From contig NC_133664.1 of assembly GCF_037893015.1 (NCBI RefSeq), positions 128,270,254-128,334,253 on the forward strand: a stretch of 64,000 bases of DNA. Direction: 5' to 3'. The notes beneath the pieces were generated by a model that was given only the letters and a program-made list of their open reading frames with translations, searched no databases and had not been told where the DNA came from. Each line of letters begins with the position of its first letter. The first letter of the stretch is position 1. Both the position numbers and the translations under genes were made by a program. Shown piece by piece: positions 48,276 through 58,974 of this stretch. The DNA is from Macrotis lagotis (lineage: Eukaryota; Chordata; Mammalia; Peramelemorphia; Peramelidae).

Positions 48276-49679
48276 GATTGGAAGACGTTTGGAGGAAAGA
48301 TCTTAGACCCTGCCACACAAATCCGCATTGACAAGGAGAGATCCCAAGATACAGCTCTATGTCAGGGAAACTCTCCCTCTATCACCAGTGAAGGAGGGTA
48401 AACAGAATAATCTGGAACTTACTAGGTAGGATGTAATGGAAGGAAGCCTACCATTTGGTATCTTCCAGGATATCTGAACCAAATGTCTCTCTTGACTGCT
48501 AAAACTCTCTTGAAGTTCTAGTAAAAATAAATGTTTTCAGCACCCTCTAAATTGCAACATCATAGGGCAAAGCTCTTTTTGCCCACCCTGGTTGTAACTC
48601 TGTATTCGGAGATTGTGATTATGATAAGTCTAAGTAAATTTGAACAGTTCATGGGGAAATTTAAAAAAAATGTTATTATTTTAGTAGTTGAAGTTGATTG
48701 CTTCCAGAATTTTTTTTATTGGCAAAGTTGATATGAATGTGATTTGAAATAGCACATTCAAGAATGGATATAATAATTTGTGAAACATTTTTAGAATGAG
48801 CAGTATATTCTTGGGATCTGGTAGTATTGAAGTTTTGGGGGAGAAATTATCCAATGATTTATTTATTGAACAAATAAGGATTTAGGGATTGTTGATTGTT
48901 GAAAGAGTAATTAAAAACTAACCTAGAGGGCTCCGAAATAATAGAGTAAATCTATGAATCATTGGCTTATTAAGGCCTCAAGTATTAACAGTTATGGCTA
49001 TTAAGTTTAACCATTGCCCGTAAGTATAAAATACTATCATCACCAAGTAGAAAGGCTTACTTAATAAACAGGAAAAACTAGAATCCTGCTATATTCAAGT
49101 AGAATGTTATTAAGAAGATATGAATATAGCCCCCAGTAAATTTCATTATAATCAATAAACAACTTCCCTTCTCTATTTAGATTTAGTCCAAATCTTGCAG
49201 GGAACAGGAAGTAGAAAGGAAATAAATATTTCTGTAACTGTTGTTTTATGACCAATAGCGTTTGTCTCTCACATTGCAGAATGCTTCAGTTCTTGAGACA
49301 AATTGACAAAGTGGTTAAGGATGGGGTCTGCTATGAAATAACACTTGGAAGAGAATATGTGTCCTTCAGATAATTCCATCATAACCAAAGCAGACATTTG
49401 TGCTGGTAGTTGTTGATATTCTCATAATCTTTCTTTTTTATATGGTAGTAAGTGCTTTTGTATTTTACTTGCTTTTGGATTTCTTTATTAATCTTAACTC
49501 TAATACCTTTAACTAAAGCATTGACCTCTTATAGAACCACTTCTTCCAGTTCAGCTGTTTTCTCCATGTTTGTTTTCTTTAGGACCATTTGATTTTCTTA
49601 AATGATATCTAGGACTGTGAAGAATGTGGTAACTGCACTGTCTTTAAAAGTGAAAAGATTTATTTAAAAAAAAACCTTT

Positions 49680-49802
49680 AGGGGGCAACTAGGTGGCACA
49701 GTGGATAAAGCACTGGCCCTGACACTTAATAATTACCTAGCTGTGTGGCCTTGGGCAAGCCACTTAACCCCATTTGCCTTGCAAAAACCTAAAAAAAAAA
49801 AC
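49680..49802 (+). repeat. WSINE with internal deletion
   Basis: GGGGCAACTAGGTGGCACAG through CACTGGCCCTGACACTTAAT; the segment between (GAGTTCAAATC region, B box) is deleted. Intact 3' part and A tail. Confidence 0.9.
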
Positions 49803-49854
49803 TTTATAGATTCTTTTCGTGGATGTGTGTATGTGAATTTTATTAGATGCTATT

Positions 49855-50013
49855 TTTTTTTCTTTTTAGGTTTTTGCAAGGCAAATGGGGTTAAGTGGCT
49901 TGCCCAAGGCCACACAGCTAGGTAATTATTAAGTGTCTGAGACCGGATTTGAACCCAGGTACTCCTGACTTCAAGGCCAGTGCTTTATCCACTACGCCAC
50001 CTAGCTACCCCAA
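49855..50013 (-). repeat. WSINE, inverted partner of 49680
   Basis: Full-length minus copy, 52 bp from the plus copy. The two could fold into a long hairpin in the intron RNA. Confidence 0.92.
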
Positions 50014-50299
50014 GATGCTATTTTTCATAGTCCTCCACTGTCCTTCTCCAAAAGAGTTTATGAAAAAGATCATATTCCAAACTATCTTTGGCTGATCTGT
50101 CTCTTTCCATTTGACCAAAAGAAAAAATCCAGTGTATATCAACTGTGACAGATTTTAGATTCTTTTGATCTCTAAGACAATTTGTATTACTTCAATTTCA
50201 AAATTATTATAAGCAGCATTGGTTTCTTTTCCTTCATTTCTCATTTCCCAGATTCAATAACCTGTTTTAATATGGCAAGCTGCCATCTTTAATTTAATT

Positions 50300-51000
50300 A
50301 CAAGCTCTCATGGGTTCAATTATCATCTCCATGCAGATGATTTCCAGTTTTTTATATCTACCTCTTAAGTTCTCTCCTGAGCTCCAGTGTTCTCTATCAG
50401 TAGCCTTTTGAACATCTCCAACTGTCCTGGAGGTATTCCAATCTCAGTGTATCTTAAAACAAATAATGATTTTTGGCCCCAAATTCTCTCCTCTTCCAAA
50501 CTTACATATGACTGTCAAGACCTTGGTATCTTTTCAGTCTTCCCCAGTCTCACAATTTTGTTTTTTCTCCATTTCCTTTCTTTTATTCCACATATTCATT
50601 CTGTTACCAAGTCTTGTAGTTTTTTAACCTTTCCATCTTCCCTAGATGTCCCTGTCTTTCCACCCACAGCCACTAGGATGGTACTAGTTTCAGTGACTTC
50701 CTGGGTGGGCTCCCTGCCTTAAGCCCTTCCCCTCTCCACTTCATCCTCCTCACAATTCGGCAGGTCCTCTCTTTAACAGGGCCCTGACCTCCTGACATGG
50801 CCCCTTTGATCTTTGTCCTCACATATATCTCTGGCTTTCTTGCTTCCCTTCAAGACTTGACTCAGATTCCATCTTCTAAAGTAGAGTCCTGTCCTAGTTC
50901 TCCTCTCCCCACTGACCCTCAGAGATACTCCCCTTTCTACTCTGTCTGTCCTGTATGGTTATGGTTGTCTACATGTTGACAACTCCATTAGAATGTCAGC
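50300..51000 (-). repeat. L2-type remnant
   Basis: Pyrimidine-rich reverse-strand L2-like text (CTCATGGGTTCAATTATCAT, TGTCAAGACCTTGGTATC, CAAGACTTGACTCAGATTCC). Confidence 0.45.
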
Positions 51001-51074
51001 TCTTTTTTTTTTTAATTTTTCTGTGGGCCTTTATTATTTTTTAATTGCTATTTTATTTTAGCTTTCAATTACAT

Positions 51075-51220
51075 TTTTTTTTTGCAAGGCAATGGGGTTA
51101 AGTGGCTTGCCCAAGGCCACACAACTAGGTAATTATTAAGTGTCTGAGGTCACATTTGAACTCAGATCCTCCTCACTCCAGGGCCAATGCTCTATCTACT
51201 GCGCCACCTAGCTGCCCCTC
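51075..51220 (-). repeat. WSINE inserted at an L1 end
   Basis: TTTTTTTGCAAGGCAATGGG to CCACCTAGCTGCCCCTC. The flanks CAATTACAT / CAGTTACAT suggest a diverged target-site duplication. Confidence 0.9.
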
Positions 51221-51224
51221 CAGT

Positions 51225-52085
51225 TACATATTATGAAAGTTTTTCATCCTTCATCCACATGCATATGCATTTTTAAGTTGCATAATTTCCTTTTTCCCCT
51301 CCCTTCCTACCCCCCTCCGCTCAGCAGCGAAACAGTCTGCTGAACATTGTACATACACTAACACGTTTGATTAGTCATTTTCTGTAAGAGGAATTAGGAT
51401 TAAGGGAAAAGAAAGAAAACCATGAGAAAGAAAAACAGAAAAAAGTGAATGTAATGTCCATTCAACTTCTGTAAGGGTTTTTTGTTTTGTTTTGTTTTTC
51501 TTCATCTGAATGTTGTCCATAGTTGATCTCCCTAGGTCTGCCCTAGTTCTCTGCTGAGAGGAGCTGCAACTGTCAATATTAAATAGTTCACAGATGTTGT
51601 TGTCAATGTGCAAAATGTTCCCTTCACTCAGCATCAGATGGCATAAGTCATTCCTTGCTTTTCTAGAGTCCCGCCATTTATGGTTTCTTATAGAACAGTA
51701 GTATTCCATAACATTCATGTACCATAACTTATTCAATTCCTCAATTGAAGGGCATCCCCTCAATTTCCAATTCTTTGCCACTACAAAAAGAGCTGCTACA
51801 AATATTTTGGAACATGTGGAATTTTCCCATTTTTTTATGATTGCTTCTGATTATAGGCCTAGAATTGGAATTGCTGGATCAAAGGTTATCATCAGTTTTA
51901 TTGCTCTTCGGACATAGTTCCATATTGATCTCCAGCATGGTTGGATCAGTTCACAACTCCACAAACAATGCTTTAATGCCCCAATCCTCCCACAACCTCT
52001 CCAAAATTGGAGAGTTTGTTTTAATTTTCATTTCTCTAATCAGTAATGATTTGGAGCATTTTTTCACATGATCAACATGTTAAAT
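51225..52085 (-). mobile_element. L1 3' segment, second subfamily
   Basis: The reverse strand encodes an ORF2p C-terminus (CPSIEELNKLWYMNVMEYYC, LCHLMLSEGN) with an unusual 3' UTR lacking the CAGAAGGCAGT end. It extends to CTCTCCAAAATTGGAGAG and TTTTCACATGATCAACATG. A different, older L1 lineage than 4859. Confidence 0.8.
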
Positions 52086-52534
52086 ATATATATGATATAT
52101 AGTAGAATGTCAACTTTTTAGGGCATTAAGCCCAATGCCTACCACCCAGGAATCAATGTTGGTTTGTGTTTGATGATTAATTTTTGACTGCAAATTAAGT
52201 TACACTGTAACCACAGAAGAATAGAAAAGACTATAGACAGGGAATTAGGAAAAAAGCCATGTAAAGTATGTTTCTAAAGAAAAGAGGATTGATTTTTTTT
52301 TAAGAAGATAGTTCTTGGGACGACAGTGAAGAATATCTATTAACCCCTTGTGAACTCAATAATTTTCTTCAAGAGTTTGAAGAAAGTGCTGCCTCTCCCC
52401 ACCCCCTAATCCCAGCATTGAATGTACTAACCTGTAGTGAACTACATCTAAGAGAATATATTAAATTTCTTGACATCAGGAATTCTATGTATTCCCCACA
52501 TGGCATATAGATGCCTGACCCATAGTGCTCTTTT

Positions 52535-52695
52535 TTTTTTTTTTTTTTTAAGATTTTTGCAAGGCAAATGGGGTTAAGTGGCTTGCCCAAGGCCACACAG
52601 CTAGGTAATTATTAAGTGTCTGAGGCCCTATTTGAACCCAGTACTCCTGACTCCAGGACCGGTGCTCTATCCACTGCACCACCTAGCTGCCCCAT
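52535..52695 (-). repeat. WSINE with 13-bp target-site duplication
   Basis: Flanked by ATAGTGCTCTTTT at 52522-52534 and 52696-52708. Confidence 0.95.
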
Positions 52696-53149
52696 ATAGT
52701 GCTCTTTTACTAGATTCTTAGCAAACAGACAACACTTGCACAAGCTGGACAAGTATGAATATAATGTGGTCTGCTTCATTGAAGGGAATATTCACATCAG
52801 TAAACATAAATTTCTTTCAGTATTTGAGTGTGTCATTATACCTGCTCTCTACAGCTCACATTAAATGCGGATTTTCCTGAAGGAAGTTTGAAAGATAGGT
52901 GCTCTCATTTAACTGTGACTTTGACCTAACAATGATTAACAATTTTAGTTGACATATTAAGAACATAAACAGATTTTTTACAAAATTTGAGAAGTTGTCT
53001 TTCTGTTTATGGTATTTACATTCTGTTGGAAGACTACCTTAACATAGATTAGTCAGTGTATCATAATTTGAAGAGGGAAAGAACATTAACTAAATATTAG
53101 ACTCAGCAGGAGTTTCCTTAGAAGTATTATCATCTGAATTAATCCTTAA

Positions 53150-53600
53150 AGGAAATTATTCTAAAAGACAAAAGTGAATTCCAAGCTTGTGAGACAGCTT
53201 GTTGAAAGGCAGGAAATGGAATGCTGAGTTGAAGGCTCTTTACCAAGGATTTTAAATGTCAAGCTGAGGAATTTAAATAGCCTCTTGGAGGCAGTAGGAT
53301 GCCACTAAAATTTTTTGCACAGGGGAACAACATGGCCAGAATTTTATTTTAGGAAGATTATTTCATAGGCAGTGGTGGAAGATGTATTGGAGAGTGATGA
53401 AACTAAAAGTAGGGAGATCAATTAGGAGGCTTTTGAAATAAGGCAAGTTAGAGTTGACAGGGTCCTTAAGTAGGGTGGTATTAGTAGTAATGTAAGTGGG
53501 GGAGTGCATTCAAGAGTGATTGTAGTGGTAAATTGACAACTAAATATGAAGGAGGGAAAAAGCTAGAAGATGAATTTGATATTTCAAACCTGATTGATTG
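53150..53600 (+). repeat. L2-type dispersed repeat
   Basis: GGAGGCAGTAGGATGCCACT, GGGGAACAACATGGCCAGAA, ATCAATTAGGAGGCTTTTGA. Same family as 19028. Confidence 0.55.
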
Positions 53601-53679
53601 ACAGGAAGATGGTACCCTCAACAAAAATATGGAAATTTAAGAGAGTAGGGAAAGTTGGGGGAAGATAGTTTTCCTTTTT

Positions 53680-53832
53680 GTTGTTGTTGTTGTTTTTTTA
53701 CAAGGTAGTGGGGTTAAGTAATTTGCCCAAGGTCACACAGCTAGGTAATTATTTGTGTGTGACAGATTTGAATTCAGGTCCTCCTGACTCCAGGGCTGGT
53801 GCTCTATCCACTGTGCCACCTAGCTGCCCCTA
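53680..53832 (-). repeat. WSINE copy
   Basis: TTACAAGGTAGTGGGGTTAA, AGGTCACACAGCTAGGTAAT, CACTGTGCCACCTAGCTGCC. Confidence 0.9.
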
Positions 53833-53999
53833 GAGTTCTAATTTGAACATGTTGAGCTTGAGTTATGCAGAACAAGATGGGGATGTCTGACAGATGGAAA
53901 CTAGAAATCAGGAGATTTTAAGTTGCATTTATAGATTGGACGATTTTAATTATGATATCAGAGTTTTCATCTTGTACCCTCATTCTCTGTTACACTATT

Positions 54000-54830
54000 A
54001 TGAGTTGCCCAGTCTTGTCAATTCTATCGTCACAACATCAGAATTCAGGCATCCATCCCCCTTTTCTCAACTCACATGACTATCACCCTGTTTAGATCCT
54101 TATCTTACCTTTTATCTAGCTTATTGAAATAACTTTCTAAGTTGGTTGGCCTACCTCATGTTTTCCCCTTTTCTGATCCATTGGCCACACACAGCTGCTA
54201 AAGTGATAGCCCTTACATGTCACTCTCTTACTCTGTAAACTCCAGTAATTCCCTAATGCCTGTAGGATAAAATGTAAAGACCTTTGTTTGACTTTTAAAG
54301 CCCTTTACTATGGGATCCAGCTTTTCCACTTATTCCTTCAAAACACCATTTCAAAGGGGCATTTAGTTGGTGCAGTGGATAGACCACAGCCCCAAGTTCA
54401 AATCTTGCTTCAGACACTTTAATAATTGCCTAGCTGTGTCACCTTGAGTAAGTCACTTAAACCCATTGCCTCAAATAAATAAAAAAAAATTTAAAACACA
54501 GCATTCCACTCTCATCTTTATGTATTTGCATTGGCTACTGCTTCTGCCTAGAATGTACTCCTCTAATCTGAGAATCCCTCATTTTCCCTAAGATTCAGCT
54601 CAAGTATCACCTTCTATACAAAGGCTTTTCATATCCCAAATTTTAGAGCAGAATATAATCTGAATATTATTGGGGGCATAGGTGTTGTTTCTCTTGATTA
54701 AAAAACAATCTTTCTTGAGGGCAGGGACCATTTCATTTTTTGTCTTTGTATTACCTTGCTCTTAGCACAATACCTAGCAGAGAGTGGCATTTAATAAATA
54801 CCTATGGAATGATTTTTAAAAATACAAATT
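54000..54830 (-). repeat. L2-type remnant with inserted WSINE
   Basis: Reverse-strand L2-like sequence (ACTCCAGTAATTCCCTAATG, TGACTTTTAAAGCCCTTTAC ... GAGGGCAGGGACCATTTCAT, CATTTAATAAATACCTATGG), split by a + strand WSINE at 54355-54490 (GGGGCATTTAGTTGGTGCAG to the A tail; repeated CACCATTTCA / CAGCATTCCA flanks). Confidence 0.6.
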
Positions 54831-54996
54831 TTAAAATTTGTTCATATCTGGAAAGAAATGATTTAATTCTGCATGATGTTTAGTAATAAGTACTCATGGC
54901 TAACATCTAAGGTTATAAGGGTAGTGGTTTATACATTTTAAGATTTGGACAATGTGTGCATGTGTGTGTATGTTTTTCTCCATGTAGGGGTAGAGT

Positions 54997-54997
<1 letters not shown>

Positions 54998-55035
<38 letters not shown>
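54998..55035. repeat. (TG)n microsatellite
   Basis: About 19 TG units. Confidence 0.92.
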
Positions 55036-55036
<1 letters not shown>

Positions 55037-55439
55037 TCCTTTCTGTTTCAATTTTTTTCTAAGTTTAAAAATTTCTGTTTCTAGAAAATGATAGTGTTGG
55101 ATTACATGGTCCCTTCCAGTTCAAATATTACAAGACCTGTTTATATGCTTTTCTGATCTTATGTTTTAGAGATACTAGAAAATAGCTTTAAAATATTTAA
55201 ATATAACAATAAATATAACATAAATAATAAATATAATAAATTTAAAATCCTTTATTTTTATAAGGTTGAGAGACAAACATAGTATAATAGAACATTTGAC
55301 CTTAGTCACTGTATTTGGTTTTAGTTCAAATTGTGTTACTACCTAGTTGTGTGACCCTAGGGACTTTCTGACTTTATTTACTTATGAGATGTGAAAGTAT
55401 TAGAGAAATTAAGAATTTGAAGGCTATGACTATTTCTCT

Positions 55440-55760
55440 TTTATCTTTCTATCCCGATCCTTACACAATGTCTAATATTAGTGTACCTAAAAATACTTTT
55501 TTGTATTAAATCCACCTTGTATTTTCCAGCCCTTTGTTTTGGAGATTCTATAATTTGAAAACTACAAATATGCCCATATTTTGTGTACATCTTATATCAG
55601 AGCACTTTGCATTTTTCATGTCCTATATCCCTGACTCTCAGGGTTGAGGTTTGACTTCCATCTCCCTCCTCCCCACTTCTGAATCTGCTGTCTTAGAGGT
55701 CAGCAGTGCTCATTTGACTCTGGCATCCCTCTCCCACTGTATTCCCCCCCCCCCCCCCCA
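55440..55760 (+). repeat. Unassigned dispersed repeat, copy A
   Basis: Shares a long diverged match with 63720-64000: GTGTACATCTTATATCAGAG versus GTGTACATCTTATGACAGAG, AGAGCACTTT, TTGACTTCCATCTCCCTCCT versus TTGACTTCATCTCCCTTTTC. Ends next to a C run at 55745-55760. Family not recognised. Confidence 0.65.
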
Positions 55761-56139
55761 GCCACCACCAGTCAACTTATATCTTGCCACTGAACTCTGG
55801 AGAAGAGAGTGAAGCTAATGACTTTGATCCCCTCTGCCTCACTAAACTCATTAAACATGTAAGAGAATCTATGATCCTCCTGATTTCAGTGGTCCTCCAT
55901 GAAAAAGATGGACAAATTACAACATTCTCCATTTATTTAAGTGAAAACATGGGAATATGACTCTTCAGTCATGTGTCCTATAAGTTCCCTAATTGTATTG
56001 GCTTCTGTTTTTTGGTGAACAAGGTTCCAAATAATCTCCTAGGTTATTAAAAACATTCAAGTATCTTTTTGAAATAAGATTATAGAATAGACTTTAAAGT
56101 AAAGAAAATCAGCTAACAACTTAACATTGATGTGTAGGT

Positions 56140-57290
56140 CATTGGATATACAAAAATAGTCCCTACCTTTAAGGAACTTAAGAATCTACTCATGTGACAC
56201 TATGTATAAGTAAATAAATATAGAGTAATTTTAAAAGGAAGAGAACACTATCAGTTTAGGGTAGAGGAATCAGGAAAGGCTTTATGGAGAAGACGGGATG
56301 GGAGCTGAACCTTGAAGGTAACTTGAAATTCTCAGAGATATAAATGAAGAGGTTCTGTGACTACATTCCAGGGATGGGGACTAGACTGGGCAAAGGCCTA
56401 GAAATTGAGCAGGGGGGAGTATTTTGAATTCTGAGAACAAGTAGAGGAACATATAGTGGAATATAGAATTTGTGAAAAAGTAATGTAAAATAATTCTGGA
56501 AAGTATGTATTGTGGGAATTAAAGTAGGGGGACCATTAAATATTGAAATGGGAGTTTGTATTTTTATCTAGAGATTAGAAGAAAAACCATCTAAGATTCT
56601 TCAGCAGAGGAATAATATCAAAGTAAGGAACTTTAATAGGGGTGCATTATGGATGCTGAATTTAATAAGGGAGTGACTAGAAACTGAAAAACAAATTAGA
56701 AAATTATTGGGGGCAGCTAGGTGGCGTAGTGGATAAAGCACCAGCCCTGGAGTTAGGAGTATCTGGGTTTAAATCTGGTCTCAGACACTTAATAATTACC
56801 TAGCTGTGTGGCCTTTGGGCAAGCCACTTAACCTCGTCTGCCTTGCAAAAACCTAAAAAAAAAATTATTGCAATAATTCAGGTGAGAAACTAGGATACTG
56901 ACCTTTTTGAGTGGAGGGGATGGAAGTAGACCTTTACATCTCACTGGATGTGGTCAGATGAGGGAGATAGAAGAGCCAGAGGTGACTTCAAGATGCAAAC
57001 CTGGATGACTGGCAGGATTTTATTCTCAATTTTTTTTTAAAGGGGGGAAAGTTTGGAAGAGAAATGATTTTGGAAGGATAGATGAGCTTAACTTTTGTTA
57101 AGCTGAATATGAGATGTTAATGTGACTTTCAGAAGAGAGATTAGGGTTAATTATAGTATAGAGTTAGCCAAATAGAAATGATAATTGAATCCATGGAAAC
57201 TGAGGAGATGCCTAAAATTGAGGGAAAAGTTTCAGGATAGAAACTTGCTTAATGATTGTTAAGATGAACCGTAATTCAGTAAAGGAGACA
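56140..57290 (+). repeat. L2-type dispersed repeat
   Basis: TTAAGGAACTTAAGAATCTA, GGAAAGGCTTTATGGAGAAG, CATTCCAGGGATGGGGACTA, TTATTGCAATAATTCAGGTG. Interrupted by the WSINE at 56710. Confidence 0.55.
56710..56861 (+). repeat. WSINE with 9-bp target-site duplication
   Basis: Flanked by AAATTATTG at 56701-56709 and 56862-56870. Confidence 0.95.
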
Positions 57291-57294
57291 GGAA

Positions 57295-57540
57295 TAGACT
57301 ATTGGGAAAATGGGGGCCGGGGGCAGTGTATACAGCATGAGTCTGACAGTGGGAAAGACTTGAGTTGAAATCCTGATTCAGACACTTAACCAGCTACATG
57401 ACTGTAGACAAATCACTTAATGTCTCTCAGCCTCATTTTCTTCATTTATAAAATGGTGTTAATCATTGTACCTACCTTGGGACTTAACTTAGCTAAAGCT
57501 CTTTGTAAACCTTAAAATATTTATATATCAGCTGTTATGA
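57295..57540 (+). repeat. Mar1-like SINE
   Basis: CAGTGTATACAGCATGAGTC, TCAGACACTTAACCAGCTAC, CTCTTTGTAAACCTTAAAAT. Diverged. Confidence 0.6.
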
Positions 57541-58974
57541 CTGTTCAGTCTCTAAAATGGTCACATTGAATGAAAGCTGTGAAAGGTTTTTGGATTTAAC
57601 AATGAAGAAATGATTGGTAACCATAGAGAAAACAGTTTCAGTTGTGACAGAGGTAAGGGATGAATGGAAGATGAGAAAATTAAATTAATGAGTGCAGATC
57701 CTTTCTGAGAGTTTGTCTTGTAAAAGAGTGAAGTGATATAGGTCAGAGCCAAGATGGTAGGGTAAAATGAGGGTCTTTTGAGGCTCAGACAACTGGGAAA
57801 GAGCTAGTAGATAAGGAATAATTAAAGAGGGGAGAGGGAAATGACTGAATGGACAGTTTCTCAGAGGATATGAGATATGATCAAGAAAATAGGTCATAGT
57901 AAGAAACCATTACTTTTTTCTGGGATTGGAGCTAAAGAGAGTGAATGGGACATGACGAAATGTTTTAAGGTATAGTCTTTCAGCCTCTACATTTCTTAAT
58001 CAGTGAGGATGGAGGATTCTTTGCTGAGAGGAAGGGATAGAGATTAAAAGAGAAAATTTGAAATAGCATCTCTGGAAAGTGTGGATGAGTTAATGAAGGA
58101 GAAACAAAAGGATTATCTTGTACCTACCAATAAAGACCCATTTGACATTAGAGAACATAAATTTTTGGTGGATTCATTTGTCATGGTTTGCCTAAATTCC
58201 TCCAGCTGCATTCAGTAATATACAAGTAAGAGGAAAGAAAACATATGGAGGGGAGCAGTAGTTCAGGTTTTAAATAATTTAAGTATTGAATTAGTTTATT
58301 TCTTATGGAGTAGTTTTTAAAAGTAAAAGGAGGTGGTAGAGGAAGTAATCATCATAGAATTCTGAAATTGGAAAGGGTCTGAGAGGTTATTTTGTTTAGG
58401 AATCTCCTTTAATTATTCGGAACAGAATGGCAGATAAAGAATTCATTATAAATTATATTGCTTTGAATTAATCTATCTCTTTTCATTCATTAACTGATTG
58501 TGAACAACATCAGCATTTGCATTTTAATCAGACATGAACATTTTCTTTTGCTAACTTATTGAATGCTTTGGGTATGTTTTTCTTTACCTGTAAGATCTGG
58601 CTTGAATATCTCTAAACTTGAACACAAAAACCAAGCCTCTTACCTTTAGTATTGGGAAAGCAGCCTTTACAGGTTGAAATGTTTAAAGGGAAATGGCATT
58701 GTGTAATTATAAGTAAGGTTCATTTTAGGTTAGCTTGTGTGTTATTAAATCTTGTTTTGTTTTTTTAATAACCAAGAAGCATGATAAAAGGATACTCTTT
58801 ATTATACTCTACTGGGATAGTTGACCCAATATTTCTTTTCCCTTTGTGCTTTTAAAACTATATTCTTTCAACCATATACTTAGCAGTATATAAAAAAGAA
58901 TTAAAATTATGTATCCTTGCTCCATATTTATTCTTGAGACAGCCTAATGAAATCCAGATAAATCTGGTACTAAA

